From assembly GCF_000701505.1 (NCBI RefSeq), contig NZ_JNJB01000006.1, forward strand, positions 62,001 through 126,000: DNA of 64,000 nt, in the 5' to 3' direction. This stretch comes from Dyadobacter crusticola DSM 16708 (lineage in GTDB: Bacteria; Bacteroidota; Bacteroidia; Cytophagales; Spirosomataceae). The position numbers and the translations under genes are program-made. This document shows, in pieces, positions 7,631 through 17,177 of the stretch. The notes under the pieces were generated by a model. That model searched no databases. It was given only the letters and a program-made list of their open reading frames with translations, and was not told the DNA's origin. The number at the start of each line of letters is the position of its first letter. The first letter of the stretch is position 1.

Positions 7631-10075
7631 TTACTCACTACGAAGCGTCTGGACAGGGTTCATCAATGCGGCTTTCAGGCTCTGAAAGCCGACGGTGAGC
7701 ACTGCTATGATAATCACGAGGCCGCCTGCTCCCGCAAACATCCACCATGCGATATCAGTCTGGTAGGCAAAATCCTGCAACCATTTTTTCATCAGATAAC
7801 CGGCAATAGGGCAGGCAATGAGAATAGAGATCAGGACCAGGCGCAGGAAATCCTTTGAAATCAAAGCTAAAATCCCGGCTACACTCGCACCCAGCACTTT
7901 TCGTACACCGATTTCCTTGATACGCTGCTCGGTCATGTAGCTGGCGAGACCGAATAAGCCCAGGCATGCAATAAAGATGGCGAGCATCGATGCCAGTGCA
8001 AACACCTGACTGTACTGCTTTTCTGTCTGATACTGCTCATTGAATTTCTGGTCGACGAAGTAATATTCGAAAGGATTGCCCGGGTAGGCAGCTTTGTACA
8101 GCGTTTCCAGTTCTTTGAGCTGCTCTTGCATGTTGGTAGTTGAAACCTGCAAAACCATCCTGCCGCCCGCCTTCCGGGGCATGAAAATGATCGGGTCTAC
8201 CACACTTTGCAGTCCCTGGTGATTGTAATCCTTTACCACGCCCACTATCTCGTAAGGTTGTCCCCAGCTCACGATACCGCCCACCGCTTTTTGTGCAGAC
8301 TCAAATCCGAGCTGCCGGGCGGCTGCTTCATTGACCATGAGCTTGCCGCTTTTCTCCCACGCCTGTTCGGCTTCACGAGGCGTGAAATTGCGGCCGGCGA
8401 CAACGGGTATCTGGAATACGGACAGGTAATGGTCGTCAATAATGCCCATTGAATAGCTTCTTTTAGACTCGTCCCATTTGTCGCCTTGCCTCGTAATGCC
8501 AGATGCATTGAACGAATAGTAGGTTCCGGGCACAATCCCGGTATGCGAGAAGTTTTTGACGTAAGGCAATGCACCGATCTGATTGTCAAAAAGCGCGGAG
8601 CTTGTTGCTATACTTTTATCGTCCCCGATCTGCGGTCCGTTGATTACCAGCCGCTGCGCGGGTTTGAAGCCCAGGTCTTTGTTTTGCATGTATTGCAGCT
8701 GCTTATACAGCACAAGCGTCGCTATGATCAGAATGACGGAAACGCTGAACTGCATGACTACCAAAACTTTCCGGAGCCAGCTGTCTTTGCCTGTGTTCAA
8801 CTTGGAGCTGGCACCTTTTAATATCTGCACCGGCTGCAGGGAAGTGACCGAAAATGCCACGTAGCTCCCCGAAAGAAATGCGCCTGTGATCAGCAGCAAT
8901 GCCGCCAACAGCCAGGAAGGATCATTGAGCAGCCCTTCCAGTGAAAAATTCTTCTGGGTAAAATCATTAAAGCTTTTTTGAACTGAGTAAACCAGCAGTA
9001 TTCCCAAAGCGAAACCCAACAGATTGAGGAGGAAAGATTCGCCTAAAAACTGATTAATCAGCTGGAATCTGCCTGCACCGACCACTTTTCGAACACCTAC
9101 TTCTTTCGCTCTTTTCAGAGATGCCGCAGTGGACAGGTTGATGTAGTTGAACCACGCGATTCCGAGGATCAGGATGGCGATGCCGCCCAGCAGGTACACA
9201 AACGACAAACTGCCGCTGGTAGGGTAAGCATCGTCCATGGAAGAACCAAGATGGATGTCAGCAAGGGGCTGCAGCACAAATCTGCTTTTATCTTCGGGGT
9301 TCAGTTTCTGTTTGAGCGCATTTACCTTCTTCTCAAATGCGGCGTAATCGGCTTTTTCATCGAGCTGGAAAAAGTTTGTCACATAGGAGCCGTCAAAACT
9401 ATCCAGTCTGGCCCAGCCGTTTCCATTCAGGTTGGCGGGATTCGCAAGCGTTTGAAGGGAAAGCACGGCGTCGAACCTGATATCCGAATTTTCAGGCATA
9501 TCCTCGTACACGGCAGTAACGGTATACAAGGTTCGGCCAAATTGATTATTCATCACCAACGTTTTCCCAACTGCCTTTTCAGTGCCGAAATACATTTTTG
9601 CCCGCGACACAGCCAGTGCTACCGTGTTCGTTTCCGAAATCGCCGATTGTGCATTTCCGTGGCGTAACGGAAAGGTAAAAAGCGTGAAAAAGCTGGCGTC
9701 AGCATAAGCCATCGCATTTTCGCGGAAGGTTTGTACCCTGCCCTTATTATCCCGGCTTTCGATAGTTACCACGCCGTTTGCCGTACCATCCGCAATCCGG
9801 CAATAAGCTTTCACCTCGCTGAATTCCTTCTTGATCAAAGGAGCAACTGCGGGGGCCATTTGGACAAAAACGTCGCCCGTCGGCCGGCTGTCAAACATCC
9901 GGTAGATCGAAGGCAGCTCTTTGTGGAACGTGTTTACGCTTTTTTCGAAAGCTACATATTCGAATATCAGTATGAAAGCTGCGATGCCAAGACCCAGTCC
10001 GGCCACATTAATAATGGAAAACAGCCGGTTCTTGAGCAGACTGCGAATTGCGATTTTCAGGTAGGATTGTAACAT
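7631..10075 (-). CDS. FtsX/MacB-type ABC transporter permease (large Bacteroidota form)
   Basis: An 814-residue inner-membrane permease. It begins with LKIAIRSLLKNRLFSIINV and a first membrane helix. A periplasmic MacB_PCD-like domain follows (about 45-270), then FtsX membrane blocks near 285-415 with RAKEVGVRKVVGAGR. A second periplasmic part (about 440-660) precedes a second FtsX block with RIKEIGVRKVLGAS near 725. This duplicated architecture is typical of Bacteroidota permeases that work with a separately encoded MacB/LolD-like ATPase. No ATPase gene is adjacent. The protein resembles the 803-residue permease at 19.4-21.8 kb in layout. Its cargo is unknown. Confidence 0.9.
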   Translation of the reverse strand: MLQSYLKIAIRSLLKNRLFSIINVAGLGLGIAAFILIFEYVAFEKSVNTFHKELPSIYRMFDSRPTGDVFVQMAPAVAPLIKKEFSEVKAYCRIADGTANGVVTIESRDNKGRVQTFRENAMAYADASFFTLFTFPLRHGNAQSAISETNTVALAVSRAKMYFGTEKAVGKTLVMNNQFGRTLYTVTAVYEDMPENSDIRFDAVLSLQTLANPANLNGNGWARLDSFDGSYVTNFFQLDEKADYAAFEKKVNALKQKLNPEDKSRFVLQPLADIHLGSSMDDAYPTSGSLSFVYLLGGIAILILGIAWFNYINLSTAASLKRAKEVGVRKVVGAGRFQLINQFLGESFLLNLLGFALGILLVYSVQKSFNDFTQKNFSLEGLLNDPSWLLAALLLITGAFLSGSYVAFSVTSLQPVQILKGASSKLNTGKDSWLRKVLVVMQFSVSVILIIATLVLYKQLQYMQNKDLGFKPAQRLVINGPQIGDDKSIATSSALFDNQIGALPYVKNFSHTGIVPGTYYSFNASGITRQGDKWDESKRSYSMGIIDDHYLSVFQIPVVAGRNFTPREAEQAWEKSGKLMVNEAAARQLGFESAQKAVGGIVSWGQPYEIVGVVKDYNHQGLQSVVDPIIFMPRKAGGRMVLQVSTTNMQEQLKELETLYKAAYPGNPFEYYFVDQKFNEQYQTEKQYSQVFALASMLAIFIACLGLFGLASYMTEQRIKEIGVRKVLGASVAGILALISKDFLRLVLISILIACPIAGYLMKKWLQDFAYQTDIAWWMFAGAGGLVIIIAVLTVGFQSLKAALMNPVQTLRSE

Positions 10076-10275
10076 AGTTCGGGGCGGCGCATAGTAGTTA
10101 GGTTTTTATAGAATAGCGAAGATTATGCCACTATCCAAAACCACTCTGAGCCGCTCCGTTCGATGATTTTTCAGCAAATGCTGTACGAATTCGAACAGTT
10201 GCAGACTGAATTTGTTCGGTAACTCAATGTACGTTGCTGTTAGATACGGAGCCCCGCGCTAATGCCCCTGCACTT

Positions 10276-10731
10276 CTATTTACAATCGCTTTTTTCCAGT
10301 TTCACACCCGCGTAGCGAACGTTTGATTTGTCGGCAAAAACGAATTTTCCGTTCTTAAAAACCCTTTTGCCAAGTCCTTCAACGAGCAAGGTATCGCTTC
10401 TGAGAAAGGTAACTTCATTGACGAACTCGGAATCTGCGGACATGAAAGTGTAAGTACCCCAGATTGTATCGCCGACCATTTTCCCGAGCAATAATCCATT
10501 GTTCTGATCTTTTTCATAAAGCTTGTAGCCGAGGCTGCCTTTGATACTATCCCCATACATCAATGCATTGAACAGGACGGTATCTTTCTGCGCGAAAGAA
10601 GAGTAGCACAGATTGAACGTGCTGTCCGACTCGGATTTCTTGGTATTAAGTGCAGCATTTTCAGTCGGGCCGGAGTTACAGGAGGTAAGGAACAAAGCGG
10701 CTAGTGAAAGCAGGAGAATGCAGTTTTTCAT
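10276..10731 (-). CDS. hypothetical lipoprotein
   Basis: A 151-residue protein with a lipoprotein signal (LLSLAALFLTSC, Cys18), hence probably membrane-anchored on the periplasmic side or exported to the outer membrane. The rest is short beta-prone segments such as GKMVGDTIWGTYTFMSAD and ends in SDCK. I recognise no family. It has its own candidate promoter 50 bp upstream (10781-10807). It is separated from the permease by 200 bp in which I see nothing else. Confidence 0.75.
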   Translation of the reverse strand: MKNCILLLSLAALFLTSCNSGPTENAALNTKKSESDSTFNLCYSSFAQKDTVLFNALMYGDSIKGSLGYKLYEKDQNNGLLLGKMVGDTIWGTYTFMSADSEFVNEVTFLRSDTLLVEGLGKRVFKNGKFVFADKSNVRYAGVKLEKSDCK

Positions 10732-10780
10732 TTTGAAGATTTTTAGTTTTTGATCGTGTGATTTTGATCTTAGCTGACTG

Positions 10781-10807
10781 CAAAGCTACTTTTCCCTGAA
10801 CCGCCAA
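10781..10807 (-). promoter_or_regulatory. candidate promoter for the 10276-10731 lipoprotein
   Basis: On the minus strand TAGCTTTG (10788-10781) matches the TAnnTTTG -7 element, with TTG at 10807-10805 and a 16-bp spacer. The usual spacer is about 17-23 bp, so the fit is slightly short. The -7 box is 50 bp from the start codon. Confidence 0.4.
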
Positions 10808-10865
10808 AAAGTGACTGTAATGGGCTCAGATTATGAGAATGGTCATGATTTTCAACGCTGCTCAC

Positions 10866-11414
10866 TTACGAAATCAACGTGCTGCCCAGGAAAGGAACGG
10901 TTGTAATAAATTCCCACGGACCGCCTTTGTAGCGCCACAAACTGATCCCGGTGACCGCGAAACTGAATGGTTCAAAGTTGTCTGACAGCTCAGCGAGCAG
11001 CTTTTTGGCAGCGGCGGGTTCTACCTTATTCTGTACAGTGATATGGAAATTCCTTTTTTGCTTGTCCTGGCTGGTCAGGTATTGGGCCCAGCGCTTTTGC
11101 AGCTCCTGGTGCAATGCAGGCAGCTCGGGTGAAACGATTTTGAATGCGGTACCGAAGCCCAGTGATACAAGGTGCAGGGCAGTTGCCCCGAACTGCGGCT
11201 GGTGCTGTGCGAGCTTTTCCAGGTCTTCCACAATCCACGGCTCGTCGGGTAATGCATGAAAGAGGGTTAAATGTGCACGCAGGTAATTGCGCTCGGGAGG
11301 GAAATGCTGCTGACGGAGCTGGTTGAAGAAATCCTGCGCGGCCGGCGAGATCACCAATGTAGCTACCAGCGGCTCCCGCTTGGGCTCCTCTTCCGAAAAG
11401 TTTGTTTGTTCCAT
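10866..11414 (-). CDS. 2H phosphoesterase (2'-5' RNA ligase-like) protein
   Basis: A cytoplasmic 2H-superfamily protein of 182 residues. The two family motifs are HLT (His48-Thr50, in RAHLTLFHA) and HIT (His124-Thr126, in NFHITVQNK). These residues form the active site of 2',3'-cyclic phosphodiesterases and 2'-5' RNA ligases. I chose the ATG at 11414; an upstream ATG at 11489 would add 25 residues, rich in Arg, that do not look like part of the fold. The gene is divergent from the barstar-like gene. The physiological RNA substrate is unknown. Confidence 0.8.
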   Translation of the reverse strand: MEQTNFSEEEPKREPLVATLVISPAAQDFFNQLRQQHFPPERNYLRAHLTLFHALPDEPWIVEDLEKLAQHQPQFGATALHLVSLGFGTAFKIVSPELPALHQELQKRWAQYLTSQDKQKRNFHITVQNKVEPAAAKKLLAELSDNFEPFSFAVTGISLWRYKGGPWEFITTVPFLGSTLIS

Positions 11415-11454
11415 TTGATCTCTGGAGTTAGCTGAACGGTTTCTGCAATGATCG

Positions 11455-11462
11455 TACCTTTG
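11455..11462 (+). promoter_or_regulatory. candidate -7 element for the barstar-like gene
   Basis: TACCTTTG matches TAnnTTTG and lies 35 bp before the TTG start at 11498. No TTG is present at -33, so the support is partial. Confidence 0.35.
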
Positions 11463-11497
11463 GCGCATTTCACAACCTCTATCATTCATTCACAACA

Positions 11498-11899
11498 TTG
11501 AATCACAGAAAACAGATCGTCATCAACGGAAATGCAATCCACGATATAACCTCCTTTTACGACGAAGTTAACCGCGTGTTCATGCATTCAGAAACCTGGA
11601 ATCTCGGCGCCAGCCTGGATGCATTCAACGATCTGCTGTCAGGAGGTTTTGGCGAGATAAAAGGGAACGAACCTGTCGATCTGATCTGGATCAATCAGAG
11701 CAGGAGCCGCGAGGTTTTGGGTTATGAGGTAACGAGAGCCTATTACGCTGCAAAGCTGGAACCTGGTTCGCCTTTTAACAAAACACTTTTCACGGAAAAA
11801 TTGCGGGCGCTGGAATGCGGCGAGGGTCAAACGTATTTTGAAATCATTCTGGAAATCATTGCAGAACATCCGAATATCCGGGTGGCAAACGCATTGTAA
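11498..11899 (+). CDS. barstar-family (ribonuclease inhibitor-like) protein
   Basis: A small acidic cytoplasmic protein of 133 residues. It matches the barstar family: IVINGNAIHDITSFYDEVNR at the start (about 8-27), ETWNLGASLDAFNDLLSGGF in the middle (32-51), and a VDLIWINQ strand. Barstar binds and blocks barnase-type ribonucleases. The start is a TTG at 11498; the next in-frame ATG is residue 29 and would cut the domain. No barnase-like gene is visible nearby. The divergent neighbour is a 2H RNA-end enzyme. It could inhibit a distant nuclease or have another binding partner. Confidence 0.75.
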   Translation: MNHRKQIVINGNAIHDITSFYDEVNRVFMHSETWNLGASLDAFNDLLSGGFGEIKGNEPVDLIWINQSRSREVLGYEVTRAYYAAKLEPGSPFNKTLFTEKLRALECGEGQTYFEIILEIIAEHPNIRVANAL

Positions 11900-12046
11900 G
11901 CGATTCAAGCTGCGCCTCAATACTACAATTCAGTTTTGTTTTGTGATGATCCGGGCTGGTAAATAGGCGTTTCACAAAGTCCCCGGTTGAACCGGCGGCT
12001 GTCATGCGGATACCTTTGTTGCAAATCAAACACAACTCGGAACCAC

Positions 12047-12613
12047 ATGATAAATCGTGGTATTTTCTACCTGGGACTCATTTTGACAGTCCCGCACTTG
12101 CTCTCTGCACAGTCTCTCAGAGTAGGTTACTTTGGCGAGACGGTCACGCACTACGGACTGCGTGCCGCTTACGATCAGCCCATTGCCAGTAAGGTTTCAA
12201 AGCGGAACTCAGCGCATAAGATCTTGTACTGGTCTGCTGGCCTGGCGGCTTACCGGCACCCGCAAAATCACGTCGGCCTCATTGTTTCTCCTGAGTTAGG
12301 CTACCGCCGGATTGGTAAACGCGGCAGCCTTTTTGAATTTGCCCTTTCTCCTGCCTACTTCCGGTATTTTCTCGAAGGCCGCACATTTGAAGCTACACCC
12401 GAGGGGGATTTTCGGCGCGTTAGAATGGCGGGTGGAAATGCGTTTTTACCCACAGTATCGGTCAGTCTGGGGCACGATCTGTCCGTTCGCAGGCAGGTGC
12501 CGCTTGCCTGGTATGTGCGGCTGAATGTGATGCAGCAGCGGCCTTACAATACCTCTCACTTAACACGCTTCGGGATTGAAGCAGGAACACTTTTAGCCCT
12601 CAAAAAACGATGA
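12047..12613 (+). CDS. hypothetical secreted beta-barrel-like protein
   Basis: A 188-residue protein with signal peptide MINRGIFYLGLILTVPHLL cleaved near SAQS (ATG at 12047; the 20 residues upstream in frame lack signal features). The mature part has amphipathic beta-strands, such as HVGLIVSPELGYRRIG and FEFALSPAYFRYFLEG, and ends in a short strand, so an outer-membrane barrel is plausible. Its TGA overlaps the ATG of the next gene by 4 bp (ATGA), which shows translational coupling with the lipoprotein hydrolase. No family is recognised. Confidence 0.65.
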   Translation: MINRGIFYLGLILTVPHLLSAQSLRVGYFGETVTHYGLRAAYDQPIASKVSKRNSAHKILYWSAGLAAYRHPQNHVGLIVSPELGYRRIGKRGSLFEFALSPAYFRYFLEGRTFEATPEGDFRRVRMAGGNAFLPTVSVSLGHDLSVRRQVPLAWYVRLNVMQQRPYNTSHLTRFGIEAGTLLALKKR

Positions 12614-13614
12614 AACATTTTGCCAGATTGTTAATGTTCAGCTGCTTGCTCGTGCTGCTCGGCTGTAAGGAAAATGATTCGGAGCCGCGGGAAGATGCGA
12701 CGCTGTACCTGCGGCATAAGGGCGCCGATATGCCGGTTTGGGTAAAAGGGAATAAGCAGCCCAACAAAATTGTGCTCTTCGTTCACGGCGGCCCGGGTGA
12801 TTGTGCAATGTGCTACCGCTATTACCTGAAAGAGCTGGAAAACGATGTGATGATGGCGTACTGGGACCAGCGCGTTGCGGGCGCTTCTTCGGGCAAGGTG
12901 GATCCTGCTACCTTGCGCTACGCGCAGTTTGGAGAAGATATGGAGCTGGTGATCAGGTTGCTGAAAAAGCAGTATCCAAATGCGGAGGTATACCTGCTTG
13001 CGCATAGCTTTGGTGTGGAGCTGGCCTGGCAATTCTTGACAACTGGAAACAACCAACAGCAGGTGTCGGGCGCGATGATGGTGAACGGGATGTTTTCCTA
13101 CTACCGGTGGCTTTACCAGGTACGTGAATGGGCATTAAAACAGGCGCGGGAGAAGGGAAATGTGGAAGCTGAAAATTTCCTGACTGCCAATCCGGTTACC
13201 GCGCAAAATACAGCAACTGTTGACTGGGAAGGCATTTACCGCTGGATGCACAAGCTCGATGGTAATCCTATATCGCTTTATTCAGACAAGAAGTACGTCA
13301 TCAATTATGCATTCAACTCCCCGAACACAGCTCTGGCGCAATTCACGCACAGCAAAGCTTACGGCTACTACGGTGATGTGGAAAGCCGGAAGTTTGAAAA
13401 AGGCGGGTTGCTGGAAAATGTGCGTGTACCGATTGGCTTATTCTGGGGTGCGAAAGATGGAATCGTGCCGCTGGAAGTAGGGGAGGAAACGCAGGTTTTG
13501 TTAAAAAACACAGAGGTAACCCGCGTCACGTTCGCACAATCCTGGCACGAACCGTTCATTACTGAAACAAGCCAGTTCACGCAGGCTGTACGCTCGTTTG
13601 TGAGCCAGCATTGA
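12610..13614 (+). CDS. alpha/beta-fold hydrolase lipoprotein (proline iminopeptidase-like)
   Basis: A periplasmic lipid-anchored hydrolase of 334 residues, with signal LLVLLGC (Cys19). It shows HGGPGD (59-64) as the oxyanion region, typical of proline iminopeptidases. The likely nucleophile is Ser133 in LAHSFGVE, the acid Asp283 in WGAKDG and the base His313 in SWHEP. The substrate, a peptide or ester, is not clear. It is coupled to the beta-barrel gene before it by a 4-bp overlap and is convergent with the MocR gene 8 bp away. Confidence 0.82.
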   Translation: MKHFARLLMFSCLLVLLGCKENDSEPREDATLYLRHKGADMPVWVKGNKQPNKIVLFVHGGPGDCAMCYRYYLKELENDVMMAYWDQRVAGASSGKVDPATLRYAQFGEDMELVIRLLKKQYPNAEVYLLAHSFGVELAWQFLTTGNNQQQVSGAMMVNGMFSYYRWLYQVREWALKQAREKGNVEAENFLTANPVTAQNTATVDWEGIYRWMHKLDGNPISLYSDKKYVINYAFNSPNTALAQFTHSKAYGYYGDVESRKFEKGGLLENVRVPIGLFWGAKDGIVPLEVGEETQVLLKNTEVTRVTFAQSWHEPFITETSQFTQAVRSFVSQH

Positions 13615-13622
13615 AGCAGCAT

Positions 13623-15077
13623 TTACGCCCTGACCAGCGATTGTGTCAGGGCACCCAATATTTTGATCGCGTGCTCGATCTGTTTGTTCATCGGAATACC
13701 GAAACAGATCCGGATATAGTTTGAAAACCGCCCGTCGGTACTGAAAACCTGTCCTGGTGAGACACTGATCCCCTGTTTCAGCCCCATATTGAAAAGATCA
13801 AATGCATCAATGGATTTTTCAAGCTCTACCCAAAGCACGTAACCTCCTTGCGGCTCGCTGATCCGCGTCGACGCCGGAAAGTGGGTTTCAATGGTGCGGG
13901 TATACAGCAGGCACTGCTCTTTTAGGGCAGCCCGAAGTTTCCGTAAATGCAGGTCAAACCGGCCCGTCTGAAAGAAAAGGCCTACTGCAGCCTGGGTTGG
14001 CGTGGCCGAAGATACGGTGTGCATCAACTTGATCTGAATGAATTTGTCCATGAATTTGCCGGGCAGGCACCAGCCTACGCGGTACCCGGGAGCCAGTGAT
14101 TTCGACACGGAAGAACATAGCAGCACAAGTCCTTTTTTGTCATAACTCTTACAGGTCCGCGGTCTGGATTTGCCAAAATAAAGCTCTCCGTAAATATCAT
14201 CCTCTATCAGCGGAATATCTGCGGCGGCAAGCAGCTCGACGAGCCGCTTCTTATGTGCATCCGGCATTACGCAGCCCAGCGGATTGGTGAAATTGGTGAC
14301 AAACAGGCAAGCATTGATCCTGACAGACTGCATTGCTTCTGCCAGATAATCGATATCAATGCCGGTACGCGGGTCAGTAGGGATTTCCAGCACTTTCAGT
14401 CCCAGACTTTTCATGACATGGAAGATACCGAAGTAGGTAGGCGTTTCGATGGCAATCGTGTCGCCTGGTTCTGACACTGCTTTCAGACTGAAAACAAGCG
14501 CTTCCATGCAGCCTTGCGTAGTTACCACCTCATTTTCGCTGACCTGTCCGCCCCAGTTGAATGCATAGCGCGCGATTTGCTGTCTGAGCATCAGGTTACC
14601 TCTTACATCCTCGTAGCCAACGCATTGGTCTGCGCTGTTGCGGACTGCCTCGGCCATTGTCTTACTCAGTTTGGCAGCAGGCAGCAGCTTCGGCGAGGGC
14701 ACTGCGACAGACAGCCTCACCAGTCCCTCGGCTTGCACATTTTTGTAAACCCACGCCAGGATATCGTCCACGCTCGCCCGCTCGGGCAAACGCTGCTCGT
14801 CGGGGAGGTACCGCAACGAATGCAGGGGCTGATCGCGGTGGCTGACGTAAAACCCCGATTTTGGCCGCGCTTCGATGAGGCCTTTTATTTCCAGCTGTGT
14901 ATATGCTTTGAATGCGGTAGACAGGCTCACACCCTGTTCTTTACTGAGCGCCCGGACCGATGGGAGCTTGTCACCAATTTTGAGCGCGCCGCTCAGGATA
15001 TTGCTTTCCAGCTTTTCGGCAAGCTGGTTGTATAAAAATTCCTCCTGCCTGGTTGTAGCAACTTCCGTGATCATCAT
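13623..15077 (-). CDS. MocR-type transcriptional regulator (GntR wHTH + aminotransferase)
   Basis: A 484-residue cytoplasmic regulator of the MocR/PdxR type. Residues about 12-80 form a GntR winged helix-turn-helix (LPSVRALSKEQGVSLSTAFK). Residues about 115-480 are a class I aminotransferase-like domain, with the PLP lysine Lys326 in SSVSKSLAPGYRVGW and NFTNPLG near 262-268. Such proteins sense PLP or amino-compound ligands and control neighbouring or amine/vitamin genes. It is divergent from the beta-barrel gene at 15266. No target is shown. Confidence 0.88.
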   Translation of the reverse strand: MMITEVATTRQEEFLYNQLAEKLESNILSGALKIGDKLPSVRALSKEQGVSLSTAFKAYTQLEIKGLIEARPKSGFYVSHRDQPLHSLRYLPDEQRLPERASVDDILAWVYKNVQAEGLVRLSVAVPSPKLLPAAKLSKTMAEAVRNSADQCVGYEDVRGNLMLRQQIARYAFNWGGQVSENEVVTTQGCMEALVFSLKAVSEPGDTIAIETPTYFGIFHVMKSLGLKVLEIPTDPRTGIDIDYLAEAMQSVRINACLFVTNFTNPLGCVMPDAHKKRLVELLAAADIPLIEDDIYGELYFGKSRPRTCKSYDKKGLVLLCSSVSKSLAPGYRVGWCLPGKFMDKFIQIKLMHTVSSATPTQAAVGLFFQTGRFDLHLRKLRAALKEQCLLYTRTIETHFPASTRISEPQGGYVLWVELEKSIDAFDLFNMGLKQGISVSPGQVFSTDGRFSNYIRICFGIPMNKQIEHAIKILGALTQSLVRA

Positions 15078-15265
15078 ATTCAGTTATGCCCAAAAATAAG
15101 CAAAGTGCAACTGCTCTCTTAGTCGCGCAAACTTTTATGGAGAAGCAATACAACTGTTTCGCACATTACCAGCCTCTTTAAGCAAAATAACAGCCCGAAA
15201 TTTACCATTGTCGCCGGTAAGCGCTGAGGGCGCATTCCTTTAATCCTGTTAAATGCCTGCCCATT

Positions 15266-16513
15266 ATGAAGCCGCTATACCTTGCTTTATTGTCACTGAT
15301 CTCCCTTGCCGGCTTTGCCCAGGATACTGTCAAAGTTGCCTTCACCGAGGAGCAGGATACATTGGTCCGGCAGCGTTTTGTCGATCGGTACGAAAATGTT
15401 TTCATGACCAAAGTTCCCTCGCGTCACATGTTCAAGGTCAGTTTAACATTCCTTCCCAATTATTTGATGAATGTTAAAAACAGCGGTAATGAGGGAACCC
15501 AACTGGATCTCGGATATGAATATAAGTTGCTGCCTTCCTGGTCAGCAGGGGGAGAAGTGGGCGTTAGCGGCCATCAGGGCACACATGTTGGATTTGGAGG
15601 TGTGTTTTCAGCCAAAGTATATACCCGCTGGTACTATGATATGCGGCGCAGGATCAGGGAAGGAACAAGTGTCAACAATTTTACCGGTAACTTCCTTGCG
15701 CTGGTCGGCGAGAAGCAATGGGGCAAAGGGGTGGCACTTGACCAGCTTCAAAGGCTGGGCGTAGAGTTCGGTCTGCAGCGACGGTTTTTCAATCTCGGCC
15801 GGATCGAATTGGGAGTTGGTTTGTACTATCAGGATTATAAACAGTTAGAGTACCAGTTTTTGCTTACCCAACACCTGAACAAATCTTGGCCGGTGGCAAT
15901 CACCTCGCGTACCAGCATGGGCATTGGTTTCGGGGATTGGAAACGACAGAAGAACATACCGATTTGTGACGTTTTATTTTGTGAAGATGATGTGCAGCAA
16001 CAATGGAAACTGCTGTGGCCCAAACTGTACCTTTCTCCCAATTTCTTAAATGGGACAGTCGGTGTGGGCTATGAAAGAAAGATTGCAAAAAGTCCTTTTT
16101 CCCTCAATACCCAGTCCACTGCTTTTTATATGCGCATTGCTGCGAAGGGATTGTCTTACCCGTTGGATAAAGTCCGGGTAAGTAACGATTTTCAGGTCCA
16201 CTCTTCCGTACAATTGCGTTATTACTTAGATCAGCGACGGAATATCAGGCGTGGGACCGGCGGTAACAACCTGTCAGGAGCGTACATCGGCCCGTATGCC
16301 GACCATTTGTTTTATCATAGCGAGACGATATTCGGGGTTGGTAAAAGTAAGAAGCACGTCGGCCTGGGACTTGGATTTGGCGTGCAGCAAACCATATTCA
16401 ACAAAGCTTACGTTGATCTTTCAGCCGGCCTCAGCCACAACCTTTTAAAGACAGATGCAGATTCAAAACGCCGTCTCGGTTCAGTTAAGCTTGGTTTCGG
16501 GTTGATTTTGTGA
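15266..16513 (+). CDS. hypothetical secreted protein, probable outer-membrane barrel
   Basis: A 415-residue protein with signal peptide MKPLYLALLSLISLAGFAQ. The mature part is rich in Gly, aromatic residues and alternating strands (LDLGYEYKLLPSWSAGGEVG, HVGLGLGFGVQQTIF) and ends in GSVKLGFGLIL, a hydrophobic last strand typical of outer-membrane barrels. No named family is recognised. It is divergent from the MocR regulator (188-bp gap) and convergent with the ABC ATPase gene 11 bp away. Confidence 0.65.
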   Translation: MKPLYLALLSLISLAGFAQDTVKVAFTEEQDTLVRQRFVDRYENVFMTKVPSRHMFKVSLTFLPNYLMNVKNSGNEGTQLDLGYEYKLLPSWSAGGEVGVSGHQGTHVGFGGVFSAKVYTRWYYDMRRRIREGTSVNNFTGNFLALVGEKQWGKGVALDQLQRLGVEFGLQRRFFNLGRIELGVGLYYQDYKQLEYQFLLTQHLNKSWPVAITSRTSMGIGFGDWKRQKNIPICDVLFCEDDVQQQWKLLWPKLYLSPNFLNGTVGVGYERKIAKSPFSLNTQSTAFYMRIAAKGLSYPLDKVRVSNDFQVHSSVQLRYYLDQRRNIRRGTGGNNLSGAYIGPYADHLFYHSETIFGVGKSKKHVGLGLGFGVQQTIFNKAYVDLSAGLSHNLLKTDADSKRRLGSVKLGFGLIL

Positions 16514-16524
16514 AAACAGGATTG

Positions 16525-17175
16525 TTAATAAATGTATCCGAAGTCGCGGAGCTGCTTCATAGGTTCCTGCAGCAGAATAGTCCTGCCACCATCGCTTAGC
16601 AGGTACACCTGGTCTGACATTGCGAGTACATCCTGATAGTAATGATCTGAGATGAGAATGCCTTTGGAAGTTTTCAGTACCGAGAGCCAGGCTTTAATCC
16701 GCTCCACATGCAGCGGCATCAGATTTGAAAAAGGTTCATCCAGCATGATAAATGGCGCGGGGCAGGAGATAACCATGATGGTTTCAATCAAACGCTGCTG
16801 GCCTCCTGATAGCTGATCCAATTGTTGGGACAATATGCTTTCAAGCTCCGGAAAGTACGATACAGCCTCTTCAACGGGCACTTTATAAAGCCTGAGTGCC
16901 TCCGAAACTTTGAGGTATCCCGGTACAAACTGCCGCTGTGGCAGGTACGCAGCAACATTGGTTTGCTGGTAAAGTTTGCTGACGTACGTCTTGTCAATCC
17001 TGACAGAGCAGTTTTGCGCTGGCCGCGTGCCGTAAATCACTTGCAGCAAGCTCGACTTGCCGCTTCCATTCCGCCCGAGCAAGCCTACTATTTCTCCCTT
17101 TTCTATTTTCAGGTAAATATTTTGGAGAATCTTCCGGCCGCCGTATTCGAGCAGGATACTATCTGCTTCTAGCAT
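16525..17175 (-). CDS. ABC transporter ATP-binding protein
   Basis: A 216-residue ATPase with Walker A GRNGSGKSS (34-42), signature LSGGQQR, Walker B FIMLDEP and the switch His in SDHYY. The start at 17175 is chosen because the sequence before it reads as the neighbouring membrane gene in another frame. It starts 2 bp after the end of the 106-residue membrane-protein gene, so both are in one operon. Together they may form a small export or sensor-type transporter. The substrate is unknown. Confidence 0.88.
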   Translation of the reverse strand: MLEADSILLEYGGRKILQNIYLKIEKGEIVGLLGRNGSGKSSLLQVIYGTRPAQNCSVRIDKTYVSKLYQQTNVAAYLPQRQFVPGYLKVSEALRLYKVPVEEAVSYFPELESILSQQLDQLSGGQQRLIETIMVISCPAPFIMLDEPFSNLMPLHVERIKAWLSVLKTSKGILISDHYYQDVLAMSDQVYLLSDGGRTILLQEPMKQLRDFGYIY

Positions 17176-17177
17176 AT

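Noticed and set aside
11498..11899. Barnase/barstar toxin-antitoxin pair
   Set aside because: No barnase-like or other RNase toxin is visible in the neighbouring genes; the adjacent 2H protein is not a known barstar target.
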